DNA of 64,000 nucleotides, from NCBI GenBank assembly GCA_016235595.1, contig JACRJX010000029.1, forward strand, positions 124,001 to 188,000, read 5' to 3'. Below the pieces are notes generated by a model that ran no database searches, was not told where the DNA came from, and saw only the letters and a list, made by a program, of their open reading frames with translations. The DNA comes from Verrucomicrobiota bacterium. GTDB taxonomy: Bacteria > Verrucomicrobiota > Verrucomicrobiia > CAIQCK01. Both the position numbers and the translations under genes were made by a program. Below, piece after piece: positions 9,410-18,218 of this stretch (the first letter of the stretch is position 1; each line of letters begins with the position of its first letter).

Positions 9410-10267
9410 TCATGGCTGCTTCGGTTCCGCCGGTGCTGGCGCGACCAGTTCGCGCGTCAACAGCAGCCACTGCGCCAGACTCAGTTCCTCGCCACGCGCC
9501 GTCGGCAGCACACCGATGCGTTTCAGCGCCGCTTCCACCTGGTCGACCGTGACCGCCACGCGGGTGGGGGATTTCGGCAGCACACCGCGCAACATTTTCC
9601 GGCGCTGGCCGAAGCCGGCGCGCACGTATTCCTTGAACGGCGCTTCGAAGGCAGGCTCCAGCAACGGATGCGGCGCGAGCCTCAGCGAGACGACGGCGGA
9701 GTCGATGGCGGGTGGCGGAATGAAGCATCGCGGCGAGATGATGTGCTCGCGTCGCACTTCGTAGTAGAGCTGCGTGAAAAGCGTCAGCGCGCCGTAATCC
9801 TTCGTGCGCGGCTTGGCCACAAGCCGGTCGGCGACTTCGCGCTGCACTGTGAGCACCATGCGTCGGGGCCGCGCGGGCGAGTCCACGAGCCGTTGCAGCA
9901 GTGGCGTCGCGACGGCGTAGGGAAGGTTGGCGACGACCTTGAACGGCGCCACCGGCACGAAGTCAAACTCCAGCGCATCGGCATGGATCAGTTGAAGCTG
10001 TTGGCATTGGCCGAACCGTTCGCGGAGGAACTCGCACAGCCGCCCGTCCTTCTCAACGGCGACGACGCGGGCAACGTGCTCCAGCAGCAACTCCGTGAGC
10101 GCGCCAAGGCCGGGGCCGATCTCCAGCACCGTGTCTTCGGAGTGCAGGCCGGCGGCGTCCACGATGAGATAGGCGATGTTCCGGTCCACCAGAAAATTCT
10201 GGCCCATCGCCTTGCTGGGTTGCAGCGCCAGCCGCTCCAGTGCAGCCCGCGTTTCAGTCGGTGTCAT
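9410..10267 (-). CDS. rsmA: 16S rRNA (adenine1518-N6/adenine1519-N6)-dimethyltransferase
   Basis: 285 residues from the ATG at 10267; an in-frame upstream extension to 10396 has a non-conserved N-terminus and was rejected. The enzyme dimethylates two adjacent adenines in the 3'-terminal helix of 16S rRNA using S-adenosylmethionine. Seen: QNFLVD at the N-terminus, SAM-binding VLEIGPGLGALTELLL, the acidic loop ending VVAVEKD, and the catalytic NLPY motif (VVANLPYAVATPLLQ). The C-terminal helical domain follows, with a short extension ending PAPAEPKQP. Length is normal for KsgA/RsmA. It is followed closely by the Nudix gene. Confidence 0.95.
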   Translation of the reverse strand: MTPTETRAALERLALQPSKAMGQNFLVDRNIAYLIVDAAGLHSEDTVLEIGPGLGALTELLLEHVARVVAVEKDGRLCEFLRERFGQCQQLQLIHADALEFDFVPVAPFKVVANLPYAVATPLLQRLVDSPARPRRMVLTVQREVADRLVAKPRTKDYGALTLFTQLYYEVRREHIISPRCFIPPPAIDSAVVSLRLAPHPLLEPAFEAPFKEYVRAGFGQRRKMLRGVLPKSPTRVAVTVDQVEAALKRIGVLPTARGEELSLAQWLLLTRELVAPAPAEPKQP

Positions 10268-10304
10268 GGGTGCTATGATTGACCAATCCGGGACAGGGCG
10301 CAAG

Positions 10305-10334
10305 CCAGCGCCTGCAACTTCCCCCGCAGGCTGG
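10305..10334. promoter_or_regulatory. Hairpin-forming inverted repeat between divergent genes
   Basis: GCCTGC (10310-10315) pairs with GCAGGC (10326-10331), and the stem is extended by CCA/TGG after a two-base bulge; the loop is 10 bases. It lies between the divergent rsmA and LTxxQ-protein genes. It could be a stem in the LTxxQ-gene leader or a protein-binding site; there is no T-tract to suggest a terminator. Confidence 0.3.
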
Positions 10335-10350
10335 TGTTCGTCTTCTTGCG

Positions 10351-10366
10351 CCGGTAGAATTACCGG
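10351..10366. promoter_or_regulatory. Palindrome CCGGTA-GAAT-TACCGG, operator-like
   Basis: A perfect inverted repeat with 6-base arms around GAAT, 36 bases upstream of the LTxxQ-protein start. The partial copy ACTACCGGGAG at 10382-10392 repeats one half-site and overlaps the ribosome-binding region. The arrangement resembles a dimeric repressor operator for the exported-protein gene. Confidence 0.35.
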
Positions 10367-10401
10367 GCCGATTACTTGAGAACTACCGGGAGACATCGTT
10401 T

Positions 10402-10842
10402 ATGAAAACATCGGTTCTAAAAGCGCTGGCATTGGGTTGTGCGCTCGCACTGGTCACGCCATTATTCGTGTTGGGCAAAGACAAGGGCGCGGGCGGTGGC
10501 AAACACGATGGCGGAATGGGAGCCATCGATGAAGCTCTCTCCAAGTTGCAGCTGACCGCGCAACAGAAGGCCAAGATCGAAGAATGCAAGACGAAGTTCC
10601 GTGACTGCCTGAGCACCTATCGGGAGGAAGCGAAGCAAGCGAAACGGAGCAACGACCCGGAGAAGAAGAAGGAAACCGCCAAGAGCATCGCCGAGAAGCG
10701 CCGGGAGATGATGGATGGCATCCGTGCCGTGCTCACGGATGGGCAGAAGAAGACGTTTGACGAGGCAATGCCAAAGCGCGGCGCGCGCGACAAAGGCGGC
10801 TCCAAGGCAGATTCGAAGGCTGTCGGCAGTGCCACACAATAA
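10402..10842 (+). CDS. Exported LTxxQ (Spy/CpxP-like) helical protein
   Basis: 146 residues from the ATG at 10402, with GGGAG 11 bases upstream; a longer in-frame start at 10279 lacks a signal sequence. The N-terminus MKTSVLKALALGCALALVTP is a signal peptide. A charged helical region contains LQLTAQQKAKIEE (an LTxxQ motif) and a second related helix pair with VLTDGQKKTFDEAM, so it resembles the duplicated helical repeats of Spy/CpxP periplasmic chaperones and of many uncharacterised Verrucomicrobiota and Planctomycetota proteins. The tail is low-complexity (Lys/Ser/Asp). A stress-related periplasmic role is an inference. Palindromes upstream suggest its own regulation. Confidence 0.65.
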   Translation: MKTSVLKALALGCALALVTPLFVLGKDKGAGGGKHDGGMGAIDEALSKLQLTAQQKAKIEECKTKFRDCLSTYREEAKQAKRSNDPEKKKETAKSIAEKRREMMDGIRAVLTDGQKKTFDEAMPKRGARDKGGSKADSKAVGSATQ

Positions 10843-10891
10843 CCGCGTCGCGGTCACTCGCGCGTGACGCGGCGGAGTGAGGAGGAACGTC

Positions 10892-11437
10892 ATGACTGCC
10901 ACTGCCAGACAAGTCGGCCACGGGTCGCTCGAACTTCAACGTGGCGACATCACCGCACTCGCCGTTGACGCCATCGTCAACGCTGCCAATGTCCACCTTC
11001 AGCACGGCGGTGGCGTGGCGTGGGCCATCGTTCGCAAAGGCGGCGCAGTCATTCAGGAGGAAAGCGACCGCATCATCGCCGCGCGAGGCCGGCCGCTCGA
11101 AACCGGCGAAGCCGTCATCACCAGCGGCGGCAGACTGCTGGCGAGGTTCGTCATTCACACGGCCGGCCCGATTTGGGGCGACGGCGACGAAGATGCGAAG
11201 CTTCGCCGCGCCTGCATGTCGTCACTGGAACTCGCTGACGAGAAAAAACTGAAATCCATCGCACTACCGGCAATCTCCACCGGCATCTACCGCTTCCCGC
11301 TTGATCGCGCCGCGCGCATCCTGCTCGCTGCCGCCGCCGAACATCTCGCTGGCAAGAGCGGCCTGGAGCGCGTCATTTTCTGTTTGTTTGACGAGAGGAC
11401 TTTCGCCGCATTCGCCGAAGCCATGACGGAACTCTGA
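10892..11437 (+). CDS. Macro-domain protein (ADP-ribose binding/hydrolysing, AF1521-like)
   Basis: 181 residues from the ATG at 10892; GGAGG at 10881-10885 fixes this start over an in-frame GTG at 10877. The single domain fills the protein. The ligand-binding signature is clear: GDITALAVDAIVNAANVHL, then HGGGVAWAIVRKGG, VIHTAGPIW, and the phosphate loop ALPAISTGIYRFP. HGGGVA..I resembles the AF1521-like macro class more than MacroD deacetylases (GGGGVDGAIH). Such proteins bind or hydrolyse ADP-ribose on proteins, nucleic acids or acetyl esters. No ADP-ribosyltransferase is adjacent; the TIR genes, whose products may release ADP-ribose, are 35 kb away. Confidence 0.9.
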   Translation: MTATARQVGHGSLELQRGDITALAVDAIVNAANVHLQHGGGVAWAIVRKGGAVIQEESDRIIAARGRPLETGEAVITSGGRLLARFVIHTAGPIWGDGDEDAKLRRACMSSLELADEKKLKSIALPAISTGIYRFPLDRAARILLAAAAEHLAGKSGLERVIFCLFDERTFAAFAEAMTEL

Positions 11438-11482
11438 AACCGTCTGCGGTGGCACAAAGAAACTGGCTGTTTTCCGCGGCGC

Positions 11483-12346
11483 TTACTTCGCTCTCTTCAA
11501 ATACCGGTCGAAGAAGCCGAGCACAATCGGCCGCAGGTCCTGCTGTTTTGGCTGGAGATGGAAGGTGTGCGGCGCACCTTCCACAATGACGAGTTCGTGC
11601 GATGTACCGGCCTTCGCCAATGCGGCGTCGAAATCCTTCGATTGCTGCACGTCCACCGTCTTGTCCGCAGTGCCGTGCATGATGAGGATGGGCGGATCGT
11701 TCTTGTCGGCATAGGTGGCGGGCGAGGCCGCACGGTAGAGTTCCGGCGCTTCGGCGCGCTTCTTCCTGAACATCGAGATGTCGTGCCAGGTCAACAAGTC
11801 CGCCGGTCCGTAGAGGTCCACCGCCGCCTGGATGCGGCACGAGAATTCGCCGTAAGGCTCCTTGGGATCAAGACCGTCCTTTGCATCGGTCAGCGCGAGC
11901 ATCGCCGTCAGGTGTCCTCCCGCCGAGCCGCCGATGGCGCCGATGTGATCCGGGTCGAGTTGAAGCCGCGCAGCGTTCTTGCGCAACCAGCGCACGGCCG
12001 TTTTGCAATCGTGAAGGTTTTGCGGCCATGTCACGGCGGTGGTGCCTTTGGCGGCGAGCACGTAATTGATGCTCATGCAAACGTAGCCATGCCGCGCCAA
12101 CGTCGTGCCAATATTGATCTCGCGAGCCGCGCCTTTGTCGCCGCCGGACCAGCCGCCACCATGGATGATAACGACGCCGGGACAACGTTGGCCCTTGGGG
12201 ACGCTGGCTGGCAGGTAGAGGTCGGCTTTTTCTTCCCGACCCGCGGCGAGATACTCGATGTCCTTTTCCACGCGGACATCCTCCGTCGCCGCCAATGCAA
12301 ACTGGAGCGCGCAGAACATGCCAAGAATCCAAGGTAATTGTTTCAT
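11483..12346 (-). CDS. Secreted alpha/beta-hydrolase esterase (BD-FAE/acetyl-xylan-esterase-like)
   Basis: 287 residues with a signal peptide (MKQLPWILGMFCALQFALAA). The fold markers are all visible: oxyanion HGGGW (VVIIHGGGWSGGDKG), nucleophile elbow GGSAGGH with catalytic Ser, the acid in ILIMHGTADKTVDV and the histidine in EGAPHTFHLQ. The family removes acetyl or feruloyl groups from plant or algal polysaccharides. It is the last gene of the long minus-strand catabolic run and lies 6 bases after the small exported-peptide gene, so it fits as the de-esterification step of that locus. Confidence 0.85.
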   Translation of the reverse strand: MKQLPWILGMFCALQFALAATEDVRVEKDIEYLAAGREEKADLYLPASVPKGQRCPGVVIIHGGGWSGGDKGAAREINIGTTLARHGYVCMSINYVLAAKGTTAVTWPQNLHDCKTAVRWLRKNAARLQLDPDHIGAIGGSAGGHLTAMLALTDAKDGLDPKEPYGEFSCRIQAAVDLYGPADLLTWHDISMFRKKRAEAPELYRAASPATYADKNDPPILIMHGTADKTVDVQQSKDFDAALAKAGTSHELVIVEGAPHTFHLQPKQQDLRPIVLGFFDRYLKRAK

Positions 12347-12352
12347 GATGTA

Positions 12353-12475
12353 TTACTCCACTGTGATGCTTTCGATCTCCACGGTGTGCCGATCATCGAT
12401 CAAGCGATCCGCGCCTGCTCCGAAAGCGAGAGAAGTTGCGGCCCAGTACGCGACACCCATCAGCAACAATCTCAT
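12353..12475 (-). CDS. Short exported peptide (40 aa), possibly a truncated gene
   Basis: ATG at 12475 preceded by GGAGG 11 bases upstream. The product, 40 residues, starts with a signal peptide (MRLLLMGVAYWAATSLAFGA) and leaves a mature part of about 20 residues (GADRLIDDRHTVEIESITVE). The gene fits exactly in the 149-base gap between the beta-helix gene and the esterase, with 6 bases to the latter. The mature sequence reads like the beginning of a larger beta-domain rather than a finished small protein, so it may be the 5' remnant of a deleted gene that is still translated. Confidence 0.5.
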   Translation of the reverse strand: MRLLLMGVAYWAATSLAFGAGADRLIDDRHTVEIESITVE

Positions 12476-12495
12476 GCGTCGGCTTCCTCCAAGAA

Positions 12496-13653
12496 CTAGA
12501 CAGTCAGGTTGTGTTCCACGACGCAGCCCGGCGCGCGGATGGCCAGCGGCTCGCCCTTTGCGCCGACGATGCGGTTGGCCGTAATGATGTGACGACCACC
12601 TCCGGGGCCGGCGCTGATCGCGGGACCGGGGTCAATGGCGTCGAGCAGATTGTTTGACACGATGCAGTCTTCGGCATCGCCCAGCAGAATTCCGCCCTGA
12701 GCCGGAAGCATTTTCGACAGTGGAAAAAAAGCGCCGCCATAGACGCTTTTGCGAATCATGTTGCCGGTGATGGCGTGCTTGCCGGCTTTCGAGGCCTGCT
12801 CGATGCGCACGGCCGCTTCGACGTTGTTGATGAAATCGTTGCCGGTGATGGCGAAACCGCGGCATGGACCGGTCAGGCGCACGCCGATGTCCGCGTGCAG
12901 GTAGTTCGATGTGATGGCGATGTCGCGGCAATGATCACGCGGCTTCTTTTCGGTGACGCCGCGTGCCTCGATCGCGACATGAAAGCCTTCGATGGTGTTG
13001 TTGGCAATGACGTGTTGGGCGGTGCCGTCGAGAATGATGGCCGTGTTCTTGCCATAGGCGAAGTGGTTATTGACCACGCGGACCTCTCGGCAATCCCAGC
13101 CGAGATAGACATGCTCCTCCTGTTCCTGGCCGCCTTCGAGCCGGCGCGTCTGGTTTCCGTGAAGCGTCAGGTGATGGATATTCTCGGCGCGAACGCCGCG
13201 TTTGCAGTCGCGCATCCAGCAATCCCGGACGGTCACATTTGTCCCGTGCGGCACCAACCGGATCGCGTGTCCGCCGTGGCTGAGGAAGAAGCAGGTGTCA
13301 ATCAGCGTGTCGTTGGGAAACATGACCACCAGCCCGTCGCCGCTCTGGTGATTGCCTTCGAACGTGATGTCCCGGATCGTCATTCGCAGGTCGGGCCACC
13401 ACGCGCCGGTCACGCCGGTGATCTGCAGCAGCGGCTCGCCGTTCGTGTTGGTGTTGATCAGCACACTGCCCCGCCCCTCGCCGACGATGAACAGGTGCTG
13501 CCCCTCCACCAGCGTCTTTGTCACCGGCCGGTCGATCTTGTGTTTCCCCGCCGGGATGAAAACCGTCCCGCCGTGTTTCGGCAGCGCATCCAGCGCGCCC
13601 TGCAATCCACCCGCATCAGTGATGTTGATTCGCATATCAGTGCTCGATTTCAC
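12496..13653 (-). CDS. Right-handed parallel beta-helix protein without signal peptide
   Basis: 385 residues from a GTG at 13653, supported by GGGAG 7 bases upstream; the ATG six codons later has no such site. The N-terminal part (GGLQGALDALPKHGGTVFIP followed by AGKHKI) matches the pectate-lyase-3/beta-helix entry motif, followed by parallel beta-helix rungs rich in Asn (VRVVNNHFAYG, HVIANNTIEGFHVAI, FAITGNDFINN, CIVSNNLLDAI). No signal peptide is seen, unlike its neighbours, so it may be cytoplasmic or translocated with a partner. Role: probable polysaccharide lyase, epimerase or hydrolase; catalytic residues cannot be assigned. It lies 21 bases after the preceding beta-helix gene. Confidence 0.75.
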   Translation of the reverse strand: MKSSTDMRINITDAGGLQGALDALPKHGGTVFIPAGKHKIDRPVTKTLVEGQHLFIVGEGRGSVLINTNTNGEPLLQITGVTGAWWPDLRMTIRDITFEGNHQSGDGLVVMFPNDTLIDTCFFLSHGGHAIRLVPHGTNVTVRDCWMRDCKRGVRAENIHHLTLHGNQTRRLEGGQEQEEHVYLGWDCREVRVVNNHFAYGKNTAIILDGTAQHVIANNTIEGFHVAIEARGVTEKKPRDHCRDIAITSNYLHADIGVRLTGPCRGFAITGNDFINNVEAAVRIEQASKAGKHAITGNMIRKSVYGGAFFPLSKMLPAQGGILLGDAEDCIVSNNLLDAIDPGPAISAGPGGGRHIITANRIVGAKGEPLAIRAPGCVVEHNLTV

Positions 13654-13674
13654 GGCGAGACTCCCTTTCCACCA

Positions 13675-15537
13675 CTACTCTTTCAGTCGCTTCCGCGATC
13701 CCACCGGCCCGCCATCGGCGGCACAGTTGCGTGCCGGGCTGTCGGGGGCAAGCCGGAAGTCGAGTTTGTCGGCATTGACAAATCCCGGGTCGGCGACAAT
13801 GGAGTGGGCGTCGAGTTTGCTTTGTTTCTGGAACTCGGCGAACTGGCCGGGTGCAAACTTCGTCTTCAGGAACCACATCAACATCTCGCCACGTTGGAAC
13901 CAGCAGTTGTGGTCCATCGTCAGGCCGGCGGTCCAGTCATTCATCATCCGAAGCGGGCTTTCGGTGGCGTTGGCGAAGATGTTGTCACGGACGTAAAACT
14001 CCGACGTGTTGGCGGGGTTCGAGTAGAACATCAGGTGGCGGCCATTGCGATCCGGGCGCTGGGCGTGGGCCCAGCCGAAGCCGGCGTTGACGCAGGTGTT
14101 GTGCTCGAAGCGGATATTGCGCGTCGTTGAACCCGCGCGGTTCCAGTATTCGAACGAATACTCGGAGTTCCAGATGACGTTGTCGCGGTAGGTGATGTTG
14201 GCCTCGGTATTGTTGCTGTCGCCTTGGTTGGTCAGCGCGGCATCATAGATCTCCCAAAGCCGGCAGCCTTCGACGAGGCAGTCGCGCGCGTTCGACCAGA
14301 ACTCGATGCCGTTGCCGAAACGGACGGGCTTCCCATCAGGCCGCGTGAACTGGTGGCCGCCGCCAATCCATGAGACGTCACAGTCGCGAATGACGATGCC
14401 GCGCGTGGAGCCGCCGCCGAAACCATGCGCAGCGCCGTAGCGCACCGCGAGTCCCTCATAGACGACGTAGCTCTTGCCGCCCTGGTTCACGTTATGACGG
14501 CGCAGGGCCAATTCGGTGCTCTTGTGCATGTCGGCGGGGTTCTTTTCGGAATACAGCTTCACCTGCCAGTTGACGCTGTCATACCAGTAGTCGCCCTGCT
14601 GTTTGAGATCCGCCGGCTTCCATTTCTTCACGCCGGCTGCCTTGCCGTGGTCGAAGATGATGTTGCCAACGTCCACCGACAGCAGTTCGGCTTCGTTGCA
14701 GCGAAATCGTTTCCACGCGACGAACTGGAAGCCGAGCGTCGCGCCGGCGGGCAATGCGCCGCCGAGGTGCAGGGTGATCCGACCGTCACTGGCCGTCTTC
14801 ACCGCCTTGAAACGGACCGAGCAATCAACCCATTCGGAACCGACTTCGATGGCTGCCGGGTTGCCCTTGCCGTAACTCGTCCACGGCGCGCCTGGGCTGG
14901 AAAGCCCGACACTATGAATCTTAAACGGTTTTGTGCAGCGGGCGCGGAAGGAAAGCTCAAAGTAGTCCCCCTCGCGCACGGGAAAGCCGCTCTTGTGGAG
15001 CTGGATGTGATTGCCCTTGGTGCCGCTGGCGGCGCATTCGATTTCCAACGCCTCCGCGGCCTTCGTCATCCGCGCCTTCGCTCCATTCTCCGAATGGATA
15101 TTCCACGGCGTCGCAGCGAGCTTGCCCAGCGGTTCCAACTCGGTGAAGGCGGGTTTCGCCGTCACCCAGATGTTGCCGCCTTCGTGCCGCCAGTCGCCCT
15201 GCTCGCTTCGACTCACCGAGCCGAGCAACAGCGGCTTCGCGCCTTTCGCGTATGCGCCATACATGACAGGGGCGCCTTCCTTGCCGCTTTGCGGAACGAG
15301 TGACCCGCGCCAAGCGTCGCCGCGCTTGAAGAGCACCCGGTCGCCGGGGCGCAACTCCGCCGCGCTGACCTTGTCGAGACTGCACCACGGCGACGTCTGC
15401 GAAAGACCGTCGTTGGTGTCGTTGCCGGACGCGGCGACATAGAAGGTTCGCCCGGCTGCCGGCTCTGCTTCTGCGAAGGAAACCGGCTGACACACCGCCG
15501 CGACGGTGATGAATAGAGCTGTAATCAATATTTTCAT
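13675..15537 (-). CDS. Secreted beta-helix protein with internal carbohydrate-binding-like domain
   Basis: 620 residues from the ATG at 15537, 11 bases after the upstream gene; a longer reading frame to 15603 overlaps that gene and lacks a signal peptide. The signal peptide is MKILITALFITVAAVCQPVS. Mature N-terminus RTFYVAASGNDTNDGLSQTS is the DUF1565-type opening of secreted beta-helix enzymes. A beta-sandwich of about 130 residues (roughly 140-275, with YFELSFRARCTKPF) interrupts the chain and looks like a CBM. The rungs then resume (VIRDCDVSWIGGGHQF, CLVEGCRLWEIYDAALT, ITYRDNVIWNSEYSFEY). Ends with the ADPGFVNADKLDFRLAPDSP tail shared by its paralogues. Confidence 0.8.
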   Translation of the reverse strand: MKILITALFITVAAVCQPVSFAEAEPAAGRTFYVAASGNDTNDGLSQTSPWCSLDKVSAAELRPGDRVLFKRGDAWRGSLVPQSGKEGAPVMYGAYAKGAKPLLLGSVSRSEQGDWRHEGGNIWVTAKPAFTELEPLGKLAATPWNIHSENGAKARMTKAAEALEIECAASGTKGNHIQLHKSGFPVREGDYFELSFRARCTKPFKIHSVGLSSPGAPWTSYGKGNPAAIEVGSEWVDCSVRFKAVKTASDGRITLHLGGALPAGATLGFQFVAWKRFRCNEAELLSVDVGNIIFDHGKAAGVKKWKPADLKQQGDYWYDSVNWQVKLYSEKNPADMHKSTELALRRHNVNQGGKSYVVYEGLAVRYGAAHGFGGGSTRGIVIRDCDVSWIGGGHQFTRPDGKPVRFGNGIEFWSNARDCLVEGCRLWEIYDAALTNQGDSNNTEANITYRDNVIWNSEYSFEYWNRAGSTTRNIRFEHNTCVNAGFGWAHAQRPDRNGRHLMFYSNPANTSEFYVRDNIFANATESPLRMMNDWTAGLTMDHNCWFQRGEMLMWFLKTKFAPGQFAEFQKQSKLDAHSIVADPGFVNADKLDFRLAPDSPARNCAADGGPVGSRKRLKE

Positions 15538-15548
15538 CGTCGTTGTTT

Positions 15549-18212
15549 TCACTCGCTCACCAGCGGATGTTCGCGCGCGCCTTCGGCTTCCTTGATTGGC
15601 CAACTGGCGCGGAGCGGTGATTTGTAGGGCCCGATCTTCTCGACAGGGATCGGCTTGAAACCGAGCTTGAACGCGGGCGAATTCTTCTTGAGGCGGTAGT
15701 CATCCTTCTTTGCGTTGACGAAGAGCGGGTCCGCAACGAGCGAGTGTGTGTCGTTGCCGGCGGCCTGCCACGAAGCCCACTCGTCCATCGCAACGGCCTC
15801 TTTCACGCTCACATCGTCCACCCAGATTGTGCCGGTGGGCTGCCGCACGTCGAGCCGGACGCGGAACGACTTCATTTGCTCCTTGTAGTCGCGATCGCCG
15901 GGCGCGGGGAATTTGAAGATGACCTCGTATTCCTTCCAATCGGTGCCGGCGGTTGTGGAAGTGTCCTTGGCCCAGAAGTAAACCTTGTCTATGTAGGACT
16001 GCGCCATGAGCGCAAACTTCGTGCCCGGCTCAGCCGCACGGATGCGCGCGGTGAGGCGATAACTCTGGCCGGGCTTTGCAGCAATTTCGCCACTGATGAA
16101 ATTGGGACAAAGCTCGCGACCACCCGAGTCCTTCGTCGTGCCGCGGCCCTCGATGCGCAGTGATTGTTTGCCGCTGGACTTCACGCTTGTGTCGACCACC
16201 GCCTTGGAATCCTTCGGCTTCACCTGCCATTTCCAATCCTTCGGCGCGCCGCCCGGCTCACCGTCCTCGAAGCCGGCGTTTGGCACGAGGTTCGGTCCCG
16301 TGGTCTCCTTGACCTTCTGGATGCCGGTGACCATCGGCTGGCCATGATGCCAGAGGAGGTTGTAGTCGCACTCGTTCCGGTCGAACGCGACGTTGCGCAT
16401 GCCGTAGAGCTTCGGCTTGGGGTCGCTATAGGCGATGATGTTTCGCTTCAACACGTTGCCGCTCATGATCGTGTGGTCAGGCAACACGGCCTGAGTTGGA
16501 TGAGTGCTCATGTTGCGCATGCCCTTCCACGCCGGCTGGCTCGCAACCGACTCGTAGCCTTTGATCATGCTCGGCAGGTGGTTGGTCCAATAGCGGTGTT
16601 TGTCAGTCCAGCCGCTGTATTCAACCTGCACAAGCCGGCCGTCCACAAAGATGTTGTTCTCGACGACGTTGTCGCGGCCGTTGTGGAGGTGGACGCTCGC
16701 CCGCGAGCAACGCGCGACGATATTGCCGATGACATCCACGCCGCCGGTGTTGTCGTCCAGATAGACGCCCCAGGCAAAGTGCGGCGATATCCAGCGGCCC
16801 TTGTCGTCGTGACCGTAGCCGAGCATGTCATGGAAGTAGTTGTGGCGGATGACCGAGCCGCGCGAGCCGATCCAGTCGCGGCCGCCGGTATAGACCGCGC
16901 CGGTGTCCTCGGTTTCGAGGTTCATGTGGCGGATGTGGTTGTATTCGAGGACGAGGTTGTTGCCGCCGAACATGATGCCCATGCGCGGGCCGTCGTGGAT
17001 GTAATTGTGCGAAGCGCGATTGCCGCAGCCATGCATGGCGACGCCAACGCCCTGTTTGTAGAACACACCCACGTGATGGATGTAGTTGTTGTCGGCGTAA
17101 TTGTTGGCGGGTGTGAGCGTGATGCGGTCGCCGCCGCCGAGCGAAACGCCACTGCTGCCGGTGTCGTGGATGTCGCAACCGACAACGCCGTTGTTCTGGC
17201 CGCCACTGACGCTCACGCCGCTGCCGCTGTAATCGCCGACATTGCGAATGACGCTGGCGGCGATGACGCAGTTGGTGGTGTCCTTGAGCGTGATGGCCGT
17301 GCCCTCGCAGCACTCAAAGATGAACCCGCGGAACGTGACGTTCGCCGTGCCGGGGCCGAGTTCGAGGATCGTCCGCATCGTCGGCGCGAAAACCTCGCGT
17401 TTCTTCAACGGAGCGGGCGGCCAGAAGTAGAGTGTCTTCTCCTTCTTGTCGAGATACCACTCGCCCGGCGCGTCGAGTTCCTCCAGCAAGCCGCGCACAT
17501 AGTAGCGGTCGAAGGTGCGGATCGGATAGGAACAATCGCCCGCCAGCGTGATCATGCGCTGCTCGCGATCAATCGCCTTGATGCGGACGATGTTGTTCCA
17601 CCAATTGTAGCGCGCAAACACGAACACTTCGCCTTCCTCCGGTCGCGCCCACTGCCTTGCGTCGCCAGGCTTGAATTGCAGCGTGTGCCGATTCTCGCCT
17701 GGGATCTCCGCATACATCGGCCATGGCTTGCCGTCCGCGTAGGCCCAGCCGCCGCCGTAGGGATTCTTGGGGTCGTAGTTCGGATAGCGCGCGAGGTGCA
17801 TTCGTTTGCCGTCGAAGAAAAGCTGGCGGAAAACGTTCGTCACGCCCTGCCCGCCGACGTTCGCCTTGAGAATCGAGCCTTTCCACGATTCGAATCCGCT
17901 GACGGTCCTGCCGCCGATGATGATGGGTTTCTCATTCCTATAGGCTCGCCAGAGGACGCCGTTGTCGCGCGCGTCGAGCTTCAACGTTTGCGGCAGGGCA
18001 TACGTGCCGCGGCGGACGCAGACGGTAACGGCCTCACGGCCTTTTAACTCGCGGGCCGCATCGCGCGCCCTCTCCAACGTCGCCAACGGCTTGGCCTTGG
18101 TGCCGTCATTGGCGTCGTTCCCGTCGGGCGACACAAAAATCTCGGCGGCGTGGAGCGTTGTGAAAAATGCCAGCAGCAGCGAAACGGTAAGGAGGGCCTT
18201 GATCTTCATCAT
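15549..18212 (-). CDS. Large secreted beta-helix protein with C-terminal CBM insertion
   Basis: 887 residues. Signal peptide MMKIKALLTVSLLLAFFTTL, then EIFVSPDGNDANDGTKAKP (DUF1565 entry motif). About 600 residues of parallel beta-helix follow with many Asn-ladder rungs, and YNWWNNIV and ELDAPGEWYLDKKEKTLYFW, motifs common to this enzyme group. Residues roughly 680-835 form a CBM4/9-like module (LVPNAGFEDGEPGGAPKDW ... WVDDVSVKE) placed before the family tail DPLFVNAKKDDYRLKKNSP. Substrate unknown. The start coincides with the predicted transcription start (see 18219-18247). A close paralogue is at 36944-39034, and both follow an FAD-oxidoreductase gene. Confidence 0.8.
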   Translation of the reverse strand: MMKIKALLTVSLLLAFFTTLHAAEIFVSPDGNDANDGTKAKPLATLERARDAARELKGREAVTVCVRRGTYALPQTLKLDARDNGVLWRAYRNEKPIIIGGRTVSGFESWKGSILKANVGGQGVTNVFRQLFFDGKRMHLARYPNYDPKNPYGGGWAYADGKPWPMYAEIPGENRHTLQFKPGDARQWARPEEGEVFVFARYNWWNNIVRIKAIDREQRMITLAGDCSYPIRTFDRYYVRGLLEELDAPGEWYLDKKEKTLYFWPPAPLKKREVFAPTMRTILELGPGTANVTFRGFIFECCEGTAITLKDTTNCVIAASVIRNVGDYSGSGVSVSGGQNNGVVGCDIHDTGSSGVSLGGGDRITLTPANNYADNNYIHHVGVFYKQGVGVAMHGCGNRASHNYIHDGPRMGIMFGGNNLVLEYNHIRHMNLETEDTGAVYTGGRDWIGSRGSVIRHNYFHDMLGYGHDDKGRWISPHFAWGVYLDDNTGGVDVIGNIVARCSRASVHLHNGRDNVVENNIFVDGRLVQVEYSGWTDKHRYWTNHLPSMIKGYESVASQPAWKGMRNMSTHPTQAVLPDHTIMSGNVLKRNIIAYSDPKPKLYGMRNVAFDRNECDYNLLWHHGQPMVTGIQKVKETTGPNLVPNAGFEDGEPGGAPKDWKWQVKPKDSKAVVDTSVKSSGKQSLRIEGRGTTKDSGGRELCPNFISGEIAAKPGQSYRLTARIRAAEPGTKFALMAQSYIDKVYFWAKDTSTTAGTDWKEYEVIFKFPAPGDRDYKEQMKSFRVRLDVRQPTGTIWVDDVSVKEAVAMDEWASWQAAGNDTHSLVADPLFVNAKKDDYRLKKNSPAFKLGFKPIPVEKIGPYKSPLRASWPIKEAEGAREHPLVSE

Positions 18213-18218
18213 GCGCTG

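Noticed and set aside
16164..18047. Long open frame (627 codons) on the + strand opposite the beta-helix gene
   Set aside because: A GC-rich shadow of the real gene: composition rich in Arg/His/Asp/Val with no motif, while the opposite strand has signal peptide, family motifs and a promoter. The same applies to similar frames at 4062-5681, 12775-14130, 20836-22374, 23210-24922, 42212-44953 and 55178-56683.
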